From assembly GCA_964634815.1 (NCBI GenBank), contig CAZWMD010000019.1, positions 1 to 64,000 on the forward strand: 64,000 bases of DNA, written 5' to 3'. This stretch comes from JALZVT01 sp964634815. GTDB taxonomy: Bacteria > Pseudomonadota > Gammaproteobacteria > Pseudomonadales > Azotimanducaceae. The translations under genes were made by a program, and so were the position numbers. The notes below the pieces were generated by a model. The model was not told the DNA's origin. It saw only the letters and a program-made list of their open reading frames with translations, and searched no databases. Of the stretch, positions 8,949 through 17,655 are shown in pieces (the stretch's first letter is position 1; every line of letters starts with the position of its first letter).

Positions 8949-9712
8949 AAGAAGAAGCTTCCAGCCAGAGTGCTCATTAGCAGTGACCAGCCGTCAACCA
9001 GCACGAACAACATCAGCTTGAATGGCAACGAAACAAGCATGGGAGAGAGCATCATCATGCCCATCGACATCAGCGTGCTCGCTACAACCAGATCGATGAC
9101 CACAAATGGAATAAAAAGCAGAAAACCTATTTGAAAAGCGGTTTTCAGTTCGCTGGTTACAAAGGCAGGCACCAAGATTGAAATCGGCACATCTTCTGCG
9201 GCTTGAATGTCGTTTCTGTTAGCAAGCGATACAAACATTTCGAGATCAGTCTCTCGTGTTTGTCCAAGCATAAAACCGCGGAGCGGATCAAGTGCTGCTT
9301 CAATTGCTGGTTGAGCGGCAAGTGTGCCGGCCATGTAGGGTTCAATCCCGGTCTCGTAGGTGCGACCAAGCACAGGTGACATGATGAACACCGTGAGAAA
9401 CAGAGATATGCCAATCAACACCTGGTTTGGTGGCGTTTGAGCCGTTCCCAGTGCCTGACGCAGAATACTCAAAACGATAATTATTCGGGTAAAAGACGTC
9501 ATCATTAGAACCAACGCAGGAATCAGCGTTAGTACTGTCATAAGAGCAAGGATTTGAATGGTTATGGTGTAACCTTGCTCTGAAGCCTGTTCGCTGCTGT
9601 TGGTCAGCAGTGATAAGTCTGGCCCGGCACTCGCACCCCAGGCATGACTTGAAACAAGAGACGCAAAAGCGAGCCCTATAAAGACCAATAGATGTTTCAT
9701 GGTCATTTTCAC
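8945..9712 (-). CDS. fliP: Flagellar export protein FliP
   Basis: 255 residues. An N-terminal cleavable signal peptide (about 1-26, ending SSHAWGA) is followed by TILALMTVLTLIPALVLMMTSFTR-type helices and the FliP signature region with LRQALGTAQTPPNQVLIG. FliP is the main pore subunit of the export channel. The start overlaps fliO by 4 bp. Confidence 0.97.
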   Translation of the reverse strand: MKMTMKHLLVFIGLAFASLVSSHAWGASAGPDLSLLTNSSEQASEQGYTITIQILALMTVLTLIPALVLMMTSFTRIIIVLSILRQALGTAQTPPNQVLIGISLFLTVFIMSPVLGRTYETGIEPYMAGTLAAQPAIEAALDPLRGFMLGQTRETDLEMFVSLANRNDIQAAEDVPISILVPAFVTSELKTAFQIGFLLFIPFVVIDLVVASTLMSMGMMMLSPMLVSLPFKLMLFVLVDGWSLLMSTLAGSFFL

Positions 9713-10077
9713 GGCTGCTCTTTTCCTGTAAGCGATGTGATTGTGTTCGCGAAGCTTGCGGAGGATTTGTTCGTTTGATCCTCAGGAACCTCAACAGGCT
9801 CCGTCAAAGTATGTAAGTGTTGAATTCCTGAGGTGCTGACGCCCATAAGTATCTGATCTACCCCTACTTGTACGAGTAATACCCGGTCTTTTGCACCTAC
9901 CGAAAGAACCTGCAGTATTCTGAGGTGGCCGGTGTTGGCGCCAGTTCGACGTTGCAGGTAACGTAGAATCAGGGACACTGCAAAGACGGCGCCGAGAACC
10001 AGTATCAGGGCGCCCATCATTTCGAGAGTGTGACCTGACCAGTCTTGGGTCAGGCTGCTAGGTTGTGGAGTCTTCAA
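9709..10077 (-). CDS. fliO: Flagellar biosynthesis protein FliO
   Basis: 122 residues if the TTG at 10077 is used; ATGs at 10020 and 10017 would start just at the membrane helix MMGALILVLGAVFAVSLIL. After the helix comes a small cytoplasmic domain with LRILQVLSVGAKDRVLLVQVG, typical of FliO, which helps FliP assemble. The gene starts 10 bp after fliN. The exact start is uncertain because no good ribosome site is visible. Confidence 0.88.
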   Translation of the reverse strand: MKTPQPSSLTQDWSGHTLEMMGALILVLGAVFAVSLILRYLQRRTGANTGHLRILQVLSVGAKDRVLLVQVGVDQILMGVSTSGIQHLHTLTEPVEVPEDQTNKSSASFANTITSLTGKEQP

Positions 10078-10087
10078 AACAAACGCT

Positions 10088-10489
10088 TCACTGGTTCACT
10101 TTCTTGATGCGCTCGCTCGGGCTCACAACATCGGTAAGACGAATTCCGTAGTTGTCGTTCACAACAACAACATCGCCGTGAGCAACCAGTGTGCCGTTCA
10201 CCAGCACATCTAGTGGCTCTCCGGCTAAACGATCAAGTTCCACCACCGAACCCTGATTTAGTTGGAGTAGCTCTCGAACACTCAGGTTTGTCCGCCCAAC
10301 CTCTAACTCCAGGGTGACGTCCACATCGAGAATGACGTTGAGATCCACATCTTTTGGTGGCTGTGTTGATTCCTGATTGCTATTTTCTTCGAGTTTTTCG
10401 AAATCTGCCGGCTGCGCGTCGTCTTTACTTGCGTCTTCAGGATCTTTCGGTGCTTCTGGTTCTTGGTTTGTTGCTTCGTTACCACTCAA
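10088..10489 (-). CDS. fliN: Flagellar motor switch protein FliN
   Basis: 133 residues, initiated at a TTG with a good upstream AAGGA 8 bases away. The N-terminal 50 residues are acidic and low complexity. The C-terminal SpoA domain contains VTLELEVGRTNLSVRELLQLNQGSVVELDRLAGEPLDVLVNG, here described in pieces: ELEVGRTNLSVRELLQL and VVELDRLAGEPLDVLV. FliN builds the lower C-ring with FliM. Confidence 0.96.
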   Translation of the reverse strand: MSGNEATNQEPEAPKDPEDASKDDAQPADFEKLEENSNQESTQPPKDVDLNVILDVDVTLELEVGRTNLSVRELLQLNQGSVVELDRLAGEPLDVLVNGTLVAHGDVVVVNDNYGIRLTDVVSPSERIKKVNQ

Positions 10490-10516
10490 CTTAGAATTCC
10501 TTCTTCTAGAGTTTCT

Positions 10517-11479
10517 TTAAAGTACGTCGTCAATACGTACTGAGTTCTTGTTGCGTGAGATTCCGAATTTGCCTCTGAACAGGTCGATGTTTCCGACCCT
10601 AACAGTGACCTCTTCATCCAATTCGATGGGGATAATGTCGCCGGCTTGGAGGCGCACAAGTTGCCCCAATGCATACTTTTTCTTAGCTATAGGAGAACTC
10701 AAACGAAGTTCAACATCGCTCAATACGGTTTTCAGTCCTGCTGTCCAGGCTAGTCTGTGTTCTGACTGGCTTCCGCGGTTGCTTGCATCCATCTTTTCGT
10801 AGAGCGGTGCCAGCATTGAGCTAAGTAAAACGCAGCTGAGAGAACCTTCGTTTTCTTCATCCAGTTTGATATTGAATTTGCTTATTACAATCGGCTCAGC
10901 CGACTCAATAAACTTACAAAACTGCGGACTCGACTCGTGCTTTACGACCTCAACCTGTACCGATGAAATAGGTTTCCAGGCTTTGACAAAGTCGCCGAGG
11001 GTGAAATCAAGAATATGTTCAGCGGCACGCTGTTCAGCCGAAGTAAATCCCTCACTTGGTGACCTCTCCAGGGCTGCAGTACCCCCACCAAAATAGATAT
11101 CAACATACTTTTGGATGAGATCTGCACTTAGAATAAACACTGCCGAACTGTTGAAGACCGGTATGCGGGTTAGATAGAGCATGGTTGGCTCTGGTAGAGA
11201 AGCAATGTAGTCGGAGAATTTGTCTTCAACCACATCGCCTACAGTTATTTCGATACCGTCTTTAAGATACGTCTTAAAACTCTGTTTTAAGTGTCGGGCA
11301 AGGCCCTGGTTTAGCAGATCCATAGACGGTATGTCAGATCGCGAGATGTGATCTGTAGCGGTTAGATCGTATGGAACGGCATCCTGCTGATTTGCAGTGC
11401 TTCGTTGATTACCAATTTCACCTCTGGATACACCTTCCAGAAGTGCGTCTACTTCTTCAGGACTTAGTACGTCGCTCAT
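10517..11479 (-). CDS. fliM: Flagellar motor switch protein FliM
   Basis: 320 residues. The N-terminal LSPEEVDALLEGV is the CheY-binding peptide of FliM, so a CheY encoded elsewhere is expected. A middle CheC-like domain and a C-terminal SpoA domain (ELDEEVTVRVGNIDLFRGKFG) follow. FliM connects CheY-P to the FliG/FliN rotor. The start overlaps the fliL stop by 4 bp. Confidence 0.97.
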   Translation of the reverse strand: MSDVLSPEEVDALLEGVSRGEIGNQRSTANQQDAVPYDLTATDHISRSDIPSMDLLNQGLARHLKQSFKTYLKDGIEITVGDVVEDKFSDYIASLPEPTMLYLTRIPVFNSSAVFILSADLIQKYVDIYFGGGTAALERSPSEGFTSAEQRAAEHILDFTLGDFVKAWKPISSVQVEVVKHESSPQFCKFIESAEPIVISKFNIKLDEENEGSLSCVLLSSMLAPLYEKMDASNRGSQSEHRLAWTAGLKTVLSDVELRLSSPIAKKKYALGQLVRLQAGDIIPIELDEEVTVRVGNIDLFRGKFGISRNKNSVRIDDVL

Positions 11480-11997
11480 TGCACAACAAAACTGGTGAGA
11501 TAGAGCGCGTCAATGCCCTCAACACCTGCTAGTTCGGTGAGAACTTCATCAGCCGTCGCCCTGGCTCTTTCCTGCAGATCCAGTTTGCCTTCGGAAGTGC
11601 TTACATCATCAAAAGTGATATTGCCGAAGAGCATTATGAGGGCACTTCGGATGGCGGGACTGTGTGTGCGGGCTGCCTCAAAAACAGCAGTATCGCGAGT
11701 CATTAGCTGTATATTTGCTTGAAGGAAACGCCCCTGGCCTTCGTGCTGGAAGTTCACAATCAGCGCGGGATCGAGCGGTAGATAGTTCGCGGGTTCTTCT
11801 GGTGGCTCTTCCATTTTCTCACCCATTTCGCCGCTCATAGCCATCACGGGTGGTGGTCGCATGGATTCCATCAGGAAAGCGATTCCTGCTTGTGATGCCC
11901 CCATTAGCACAACAAGAATGATTATTTGCACCATTCCCAGTTTTGCCGCTGGTACTTCCGGCGCTTCAGCATCTGCTGCGTCTTTTTCATCGGCCAT
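11476..11997 (-). CDS. fliL: Flagellar basal body protein FliL
   Basis: 173 residues: a charged, Ala/Glu-rich cytoplasmic N-terminus, one membrane helix (about 23-43, VQIIILVVLMGASQAGIAFL) and a periplasmic domain. FliL surrounds and stabilises the stator. It is the first gene of the long minus-strand export/switch operon, and a near-perfect sigma-54 promoter lies about 60 bp upstream. Confidence 0.94.
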   Translation of the reverse strand: MADEKDAADAEAPEVPAAKLGMVQIIILVVLMGASQAGIAFLMESMRPPPVMAMSGEMGEKMEEPPEEPANYLPLDPALIVNFQHEGQGRFLQANIQLMTRDTAVFEAARTHSPAIRSALIMLFGNITFDDVSTSEGKLDLQERARATADEVLTELAGVEGIDALYLTSFVVQ

Positions 11998-12056
11998 TCT
12001 GTTCTACCCGTTTTGTTTTCATCGGGTCGCATTGCCTGCGACGTGCTATGACGGTT

Positions 12057-12072
12057 AGCAAACAGCGTGCCA
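12057..12072 (-). promoter_or_regulatory. Sigma-54 promoter of the fliL operon
   Basis: The minus strand reads TGGCACGCTGTTTGCT, with GG and GC separated by exactly 10 bases, matching the -24/-12 consensus TGGCAC-N5-TTGC. The fliL start codon is 60 bp downstream. It probably drives fliLMNOPQR-flhBA-flhFG-fliA. Confidence 0.85.
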
Positions 12073-12138
12073 GGTTTTATAGACTTTAAGTGGCTGATTT
12101 ATAAGATAAAATTATTTTGTGATTTTATTCTCCGCTGA

Positions 12139-12160
12139 GACTGTCGGGTATCCGACGGTC
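12139..12160 (-). terminator. Possible terminator hairpin after fliK
   Basis: GACTGTCGG and CCGACGGTC form a 9-bp stem (one G-T pair) around a 4-base loop, 21 bp beyond the fliK stop and upstream of the fliL promoter. There is no strong T-run, so intrinsic termination is only likely. Confidence 0.5.
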
Positions 12161-12180
12161 CGCTGTCAGAACTCTGACGA

Positions 12181-13548
12181 TCAGGCATAGGCATCAAGAA
12201 GGCCGCGATTGATGATTCTCTCTGAACCTGGTTCGTGAGATTTTTCGATTTCCTCCGAAGCTGGAAATTCCGAGGTATTGCTTGGCTTTGATGATTCGCT
12301 GCTCTCTTGGTGTTGCGATTGATCAGCGACGCTAGCATCGGCCAGAGTAAGCCCAGCTTCAGATAGAAGTGAATTCAGGCGATCAAGTGACGTTTCCATC
12401 GCTTCTCGAACCTCGGGGGTTGAGGAGTTCAGCACTATGCTTGCTTGATCGTTTTGTAGCGTTATCCGAACAGAAATTTTTCCCAAATGAGGAGGGCTTA
12501 GGTTGATTTCAGCGTAGTCATCACCCTGGCGAACAAAATTCGCAACATGCTGGGCGATTTGATTGGCTGCTGCTGCACGATCTGCCCCAAGCGCCACCTG
12601 TGCTGAGGATACTGGCAGGCCGCCTTGCTGCAGTGTGATTGGTGCGTTCAACAAGCTGGCTGCGCTAGTAATAGAGTCGTTACCTCTAGTTGAGGAAAGC
12701 GCAACCGAGTCCAGTAGTTCGGTGCTTGAACTATTATTGAGGGAAAATTCCGCCCGGGTACTCCGCTGGTTACGGCTCTCGCCTTGCAAAAGCAATTTCT
12801 CGAGTTCCTGATCATTGCTGTTTTGCAAACCACCTGAGTCCGTAGAGAAGTTGTCTAACTGATTTGTTTCAAGCTGCGCTTGAGTACTTGTGTAGGTATT
12901 TATAGCTTTGAGCCCGGTTTGCTCGGCCCCGATCGAGGCTGGCGTAAGGGCAATAGCGCGCTGAGAACCGTCTTCGTTGGTGATCTCGCCACGAACTGTC
13001 AGGTCCTGAACACTATCGCCTGCTTGCTGGCCTGCCAGCAGATCTCCTCGACCCAAAGCTGTGTCTAGTCCTTGCTGAGATTCTTGATTAGCATCCACTG
13101 CATCCTGGTTTGATAACTGCGTAAGACGGGCGAGAGCCTGGGATTCTTCGCTAGAGAGCAGGTCAAGAGCTCCTGCCTCGGAAGCCGGCAAGTTTTGTCC
13201 GAGAGTCGGCAATTCGTTGCCGCTTCCCAACTGTGCACCGTGGGGCGGAATATCAACATAGGCTATTGTGCCTGCAGCGGTACTGGCCTGGGGATCCGTT
13301 GCGCTATTGGTAAGGCCGGACTGACTGGCTGTGAGTCGAAGACTATCGCGAACATCGGCTTGGGTAGCGGAATCGATTTCCGCGTCAAGATTTGTCGATA
13401 GCAATTCCGAAAAAGAGCCAGCTATGCGTTCATCCAGTGAACTGTCACCAGCAAGAGTAGCCTCACTCGAATTCTTGTTCTGGTCGATTGGAGCCGCCGA
13501 TAGCTGTGGGATTAAAGCTGCTGCGGCAATGGTAGATTCGTCGCTCAA
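12181..13548 (-). CDS. fliK: Flagellar hook-length control protein FliK
   Basis: 455 residues. The start is a TTG with AGGAA 7 bases upstream. The first 320 residues are low-complexity Ser/Ala/Gln/Asn-rich sequence, as in other FliK proteins. The conserved C-terminal domain (about 330-420) contains YAEINLSPPHLGKISVRI and later LDRLNSLLSEAGL. FliK measures hook length and triggers the FlhB export switch. It is a single-gene unit with its own sigma-54 promoter. Confidence 0.93.
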   Translation of the reverse strand: MSDESTIAAAALIPQLSAAPIDQNKNSSEATLAGDSSLDERIAGSFSELLSTNLDAEIDSATQADVRDSLRLTASQSGLTNSATDPQASTAAGTIAYVDIPPHGAQLGSGNELPTLGQNLPASEAGALDLLSSEESQALARLTQLSNQDAVDANQESQQGLDTALGRGDLLAGQQAGDSVQDLTVRGEITNEDGSQRAIALTPASIGAEQTGLKAINTYTSTQAQLETNQLDNFSTDSGGLQNSNDQELEKLLLQGESRNQRSTRAEFSLNNSSSTELLDSVALSSTRGNDSITSAASLLNAPITLQQGGLPVSSAQVALGADRAAAANQIAQHVANFVRQGDDYAEINLSPPHLGKISVRITLQNDQASIVLNSSTPEVREAMETSLDRLNSLLSEAGLTLADASVADQSQHQESSESSKPSNTSEFPASEEIEKSHEPGSERIINRGLLDAYA

Positions 13549-13610
13549 TGCACTTCCTGTTCAATATTTGATGTGATGATCTGCTATTCGCAATTGTCAT
13601 TTAGCTACTG

Positions 13611-13626
13611 TGCAACAAGCGCGCCA
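13611..13626 (-). promoter_or_regulatory. Sigma-54 promoter of fliK
   Basis: The minus strand reads TGGCGCGCTTGTTGCA with GG-N10-GC spacing, 63 bp upstream of the fliK start. It fits the sigma-54 consensus except for G in place of A at the fifth base of the motif. Confidence 0.72.
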
Positions 13627-13737
13627 GCTTTTAATACTTCGATGAATAATTCTTGCTATTGGTTCGCACTCAATAGGTGGAGATTTCTCCGACTTGGCCG
13701 ACACTATGTAGACAGACCCATTCAGTGAAATTGTTCG

Positions 13738-15428
13738 ATGTCCCTACCTGCTAAGCCGATTTCTGCGGAGATGCACTCACTCTCCGGCCCTTCTGAAGAA
13801 CTTCTGGCAAAGCTTGAGCAATATCCAGACTTACCTTCACCTCCGCATATCGCAGCACAGATAATCGAGCTGTTGAAAGATCCTGAGGCAGATTTTAAAG
13901 AGTTGATGGATTCGATTGCTCAAGACCCTGCGCTAGTCGCTAAAATTCTCAAAACTGCCAACTCGGCGATGTACGCGAGACGCCGAGAAGTCACCAATAT
14001 GGGCCAGGCTTTGTTAACTCTCGGGCAGTCGGCCACTACGACGTTGGCGCTGAGTTTCTCGTTGGTTAGTGGATTAGAACAGTCCAGTAAACCTTTGCCT
14101 GGATTCAATCTGGATTTCTTTTGGCGTCGCTCGTTGCTCGCAGGTTTCAGTGCGCGCTGCCTGGGAAGTGCTTGTGGTAATGAACGAAAGGAAGAGCTCT
14201 TTCTGGCGGCTCTGCTCCAGGACATTGGGCTGATGGTGTTAGCCATGGTAGAACCTCACATCTACGATGAATTAGATGAAAAATCAGCTCATCATGAGAC
14301 CATCTCCCGACACGAAGCTGAAATGCTTGGTGTAGACCATGCCTGGATTGGCGCATGGCTTTTAGAACGCTGGGAGCTACCAGGCCTAATCTGTGATGCG
14401 GTACGCCATTCGCATTGCAGTGATATTGAAGACGCTGATAACGAAGNNNNNNNNNNNNNNNNNNNNNNNNNNNNNNNNNNNNNNNNNNNNNNNNNNNNNN
14501 NNNNNNNNNNNNNNNNNNNNNNNNNNNNNNNNNNNNNNNNNNNNNNTGTGATGCGGTACGCCATTCGCATTGCAGTGATATTGAAGACGCTGATAACGAA
14601 GTTCGTGTATTTTCTGCGTGCGTAGAGTTTTCAGGCAAGATCGCAGATTTAATGCTCTCCAATGCGAGTGACGAGAGAATACAAGAATTGGCTGTTGAGC
14701 TAAGTAGTAGCCTCGACTTGGAAGAAGGCCAGATATTGGAGATTCTTGACAAGATTGCTGGGCAGGTGCCCGACATCGAGAGCCAGTTTGGAATGTCTGT
14801 ACTTAACTCAGAACAGGCGTCAGAGATTACCGGCCGTGCTCACACACTGCTTAGTGATATCAGTCTTCGATTGTTGCGAGAGATATCCGATCTAAAGAAC
14901 CAGACAGATACGCTGGTTGAAGAGAATAGTCGGGATATGTTAACGGGGCTCTATAGTAGAGCCAAGATGGACAAAGAACTCGATGAATGGGTTACCAGGG
15001 CACTGCGGCATGACTTCCCGCTCACTATCACCTTTATGGACCTGGACGGTTTTAAATCAGTAAATGATGTGCATGGGCATCCAGCGGGAGATGCGGTGCT
15101 CAAAAGCACGGCAGCGTTGCTCTCGAAGCAGATTCGTTCTTCAGATACGCTGGCAAGGTTTGGTGGTGATGAGTTTGTGTTGCTGTTGGGTGGAGAGAGG
15201 AAGACAGAAGCGCTGATTGTTTGTCATCGCATTCTCAAGGCCTTTGAGAGCGTTACTCATGCCATTGACGGGGAGCTAGTAGAGTTACACATATCTATAG
15301 GCCTGGCCTCGCTGGATATGCTTGAGGAACCCACCGCAGAGAACCTTTTGGAAGCTGCAGACAAGGCGTTGCTTGCGGCAAAATCGCAAGGCAAAGCAAG
15401 AGTTGTGAGTTTTGACGAGATGGAATGA
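13738..15428 (+). CDS. HDOD-GGDEF signalling protein (split by an assembly gap)
   Basis: The gene runs into a 100-N gap at 14447, but the 55 bases before the gap (14392-14446) are repeated exactly after it (14547-14601). Joining the copies gives one uninterrupted frame of 511 residues. An HDOD domain occupies about 20-230 (LPSPPHIAAQIIELL, LVAKILKTANSAMY, ALLQDIGLMVLAM). A GGDEF domain covers about 345-505, with the active site GGDEF at 424-428 and an RSSD inhibitory site just before it. It is probably an active diguanylate cyclase with a protein-interaction HDOD module. It sits alone on the plus strand between fliK and the flgM operon. Confidence 0.88.
14447..14546. other. Scaffold gap (100 N) with overlapping flanks
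   Basis: Exactly 100 N. The last 55 bases before it equal the first 55 bases after it, so the contigs overlap and the true gap is about minus 55 bp; no sequence appears to be missing. Confidence 0.95.
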
Positions 15429-15459
15429 GCTTTGAGGTTCTTGGCTGAGTAGAAAGCAG

Positions 15460-15726
15460 CTAAGGACTAAATCTGAGACCAATACCTTCAGCTGTTGACT
15501 GCACCACCGTTGCGGTCACTTTTCTCAGCTTAACCACACCGCCAAGATCGATCATAAACGTCATAGCCAAGCTTGTGCCTGGTTTTAGCTCCACAGGTGT
15601 AGGGGTGTTTACAAACACACCTCCCTGGCTCATATCCTTGGTATTCAGCGGGGTTGAGTCAAACGAGTCGTGGTGCAGAACCACGCGTGTTTGAGTGAGC
15701 TTGCGGACCGCGTTTCGCTTTTCCAT
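15460..15726 (-). CDS. Small PilZ-domain protein
   Basis: 88 residues, just one PilZ domain. The c-di-GMP binding motifs are visible: RNAVR near the N-terminus (RxxxR, residues 4-8) and DMSQGG (D/NxSxxG, about 31-36). It follows flgN by 3 bp, in the place held in pseudomonads by the YcgR-type protein FlgZ, but the YcgR N-terminal domain is absent. It may be a minimal c-di-GMP effector acting on the flagellar motor; the target is unknown. Confidence 0.85.
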   Translation of the reverse strand: MEKRNAVRKLTQTRVVLHHDSFDSTPLNTKDMSQGGVFVNTPTPVELKPGTSLAMTFMIDLGGVVKLRKVTATVVQSTAEGIGLRFSP

Positions 15727-15729
15727 TAA

Positions 15730-16161
15730 CTATGCAGATACAGAGGCTCTGTTTTGGCCTGCGGCGGTCAGTGTGGAGCCGTCCTGTGCATAGGTCATCG
15801 ATTCAGCATCGCGATTGGTGAGCAGATTCATCACACGGGTAATCTGATCCTGTCTTAGATTGAGCATGATGCCATTGAGCTGGTTCTTTTTTTCGCAGAC
15901 TCGAGCAATATCAAGTACTTTGTTCCAGAGAACTGTGTTTTCTGGCGAAAGTTCGTTGCTGTGATTCAGGCGTATGGTTTCCAGTGCCTCAAGCACTTTC
16001 ATCGCTTCCAGTTTTTCTGAAGCGAGGGCCATAAGGCTATCTGCATCTCGGTTCTTGATAGCCACATGCTCTTTATCAAGCACTTCTAGCAGGGTCTGAA
16101 TTTCGTCGAACTGGCCCTTTAAAGTGTTTTCAAGGGCGCTTTGAGTAGTCGTGTTGTCCAT
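15730..16161 (-). CDS. flgN: Flagellar export chaperone FlgN
   Basis: 143 residues, all helical in character (LEVLDKEHVAIKNRDADSL, LNLRQDQITRVMNLLTNRDAE). FlgN is the cytoplasmic chaperone for the hook-filament junction proteins FlgK and FlgL. It overlaps the flgM stop by one base and is followed by the PilZ gene, so the three form an operon behind the sigma-28 promoter at 16511-16537. Confidence 0.9.
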   Translation of the reverse strand: MDNTTTQSALENTLKGQFDEIQTLLEVLDKEHVAIKNRDADSLMALASEKLEAMKVLEALETIRLNHSNELSPENTVLWNKVLDIARVCEKKNQLNGIMLNLRQDQITRVMNLLTNRDAESMTYAQDGSTLTAAGQNRASVSA

Positions 16162-16484
16162 TAGGGCAGTTCTCTTTCGAATTCCAGCAGTTTGGAGGCG
16201 ATTTGTTCGAAGCCAATTTCGAATGAACCACTTTCGATAGCTTGTCGACTTGCTTGTACCCGGGCTTCGTCTACGGTGGGTTCAGCACTGATCTGACTAT
16301 GCACCCTTTGTAGCAGAGCCGCAGAATCAGAGAAGCGCACATAGCCCCCAGCTGTATGTGGAGGTGCTTGTTGCGCTGAGTGGCCACCCGTCGATTCAAG
16401 GCGCTCAGATGGAGCGCCCAATCGAACATTTGATGGCTGGAAGGAACCACTATTGTCTATCGTATTGCCCATAAGGACGCTCAT
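16161..16484 (-). CDS. flgM: Anti-sigma-28 factor FlgM
   Basis: 107 residues. A disordered, Ser/Gly/Gln-rich N-terminus precedes the C-terminal FliA-binding region (VDEARVQASRQAIESGSFEI and ASKLLEFERELP). FlgM holds FliA inactive until the hook is complete and FlgM is exported. A consensus sigma-28 promoter directly upstream indicates feedback control by FliA. Confidence 0.93.
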   Translation of the reverse strand: MSVLMGNTIDNSGSFQPSNVRLGAPSERLESTGGHSAQQAPPHTAGGYVRFSDSAALLQRVHSQISAEPTVDEARVQASRQAIESGSFEIGFEQIASKLLEFERELP

Positions 16485-16510
16485 TTAGATCTCTCGTGTA
16501 CGTGGGAAGG

Positions 16511-16537
16511 TTATCGGCGAGTCTTACTGAGACTTTA
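16511..16537 (-). promoter_or_regulatory. Sigma-28 promoter of flgM-flgN-pilZ
   Basis: The minus strand reads TAAAGTCT, 11 bases, then GCCGATAA: the consensus -10 box and correct spacing. The flgM start lies 27 bp past the -10 box. Confidence 0.9.
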
Positions 16538-16586
16538 GACCCATTTTTAAGTTTTTCCTGTCTCAATCCGTTGGCGGTCAACCTGG

Positions 16587-17351
16587 CTAGTAGTCAACCA
16601 GTACCACCTGGCCTGAAAGCACAACTCCTTCGACTATTCGGCTTGAGGACAGATTCTTGACACGCACCCTTTCATTTTTTGAGGCATCTGCCAGTGCCTC
16701 ACCTCTCATACGAACATTCAATTTGCTTGTTCGGGCGACAAGTGCAACCGATTGGCCGCGCTTTACTATGTCTGCAGCGCGTAGTGCAGACTGATTGACA
16801 ATTGTTTGACCTTGAATGCTCTGTTTCAGAACCTGACCTTCGACCTGATCAAGATCTGTCAGATACCTGTGTGGAATCCTCGTGATATCCCGTTCTTCAA
16901 GCCTCACATCCGTCGTAGCTATCCTGTCTCCTTTGTTGAGTGGCCGATTCGTTACGACCACGGAGCGATAGCTTAGTGTGCTGATAGGTACAAATACCTT
17001 CCAAGGCTTTGGCTTTAAGCATCTCACCCCAATGATCTGGGTGGCACTAGAGCTCGAAGCTTGTGAGGTGAACGTCTCCAATTTTGTTCCGCACCTAGCG
17101 AGTTTCAGGCGTTGATCAAGTGCCTTCACTCTGAATTCCATTCGGTTTTCTGATTGCAGTGCGCTTTGTTTGGCATGTTTAAGTGCAGCTTGTTCAATTG
17201 TTTCCATAGACTGCCAGGAAGAGGCCAGTGCTTTTGCAGGAAGAACTATAGAAAGAACGATGAAAAGTACGATAGACAGAACGAGCCCCTGACCTAACGC
17301 CACCATGTTTAAGTATCCCTTTGTGATGAGTACGGGCTTTAGCGAAGACAT
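16587..17351 (-). CDS. flgA: Flagellar P-ring chaperone FlgA
   Basis: 254 residues. It has an N-terminal hydrophobic signal segment (about 16-44, ending PAKALASSWQ) and a C-terminal SAF domain, with VVTNRPLNKGDRIATTDV and later GQSVALVARTSKLNVRMRGEALADA-like motifs. FlgA acts in the periplasm to help FlgI form the P-ring. AGGA lies 7 bases before the ATG. It is divergent from flgB; no clear promoter of its own was found. Confidence 0.92.
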   Translation of the reverse strand: MSSLKPVLITKGYLNMVALGQGLVLSIVLFIVLSIVLPAKALASSWQSMETIEQAALKHAKQSALQSENRMEFRVKALDQRLKLARCGTKLETFTSQASSSSATQIIGVRCLKPKPWKVFVPISTLSYRSVVVTNRPLNKGDRIATTDVRLEERDITRIPHRYLTDLDQVEGQVLKQSIQGQTIVNQSALRAADIVKRGQSVALVARTSKLNVRMRGEALADASKNERVRVKNLSSSRIVEGVVLSGQVVLVDY

Positions 17352-17655
17352 TTAGTAGTCCTGATAATTCTTTATCGTTCATAGAAGAATAGTTGACTTC
17401 GAAAATATGTCTGTTCGACCAAAGGGCTATGAAATTTGCGGTCGATAGTTGCCGGTGGGCGGAAAGATCGTGCCGCCCATTCCGACTAATCAACGTTACC
17501 GCGACGGTTATTCCGTTTTGCCAACGCAACGATGCACGCCAAGCTATGGGCCTTTTGGGCCCCTGGCTGGTTGTATTCAGCTGCTTCTAAAAGTTGGCAT
17601 GGCCATTGCAAACCTGTGATCAACGCCTGTGATGGCCCGTAGAAGTAGTATCTGA
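17352..17655. other. flgA/flgB divergent intergenic region
   Basis: 304 bp without a gene. It contains the sigma-54 promoter for flgB (17594-17610) and a short GGGCC/GGCCC inverted repeat at 17548-17562. On the flgA side there is a sigma-54-like sequence with 11 rather than 10 bases between its GG and GC, which was not accepted. Confidence 0.6.
17594..17610 (+). promoter_or_regulatory. Sigma-54 promoter of the flgB operon
   Basis: TTGGCATGGCCATTGCA has GG-N10-GC spacing and lies 45 bp before the flgB start. It probably drives the rod/hook genes flgBCDEFGHIJKL. Confidence 0.82.

Noticed and set aside
13697..13704. Sigma-28-like -10 box (GCCGACAC) before the HDOD-GGDEF gene
   Set aside because: No TAAA-like -35 box at the right distance.
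17526..17543. Sigma-54-like promoter for flgA on the minus strand
   Set aside because: GG and GC are separated by 11 bases; sigma-54 promoters need 10.
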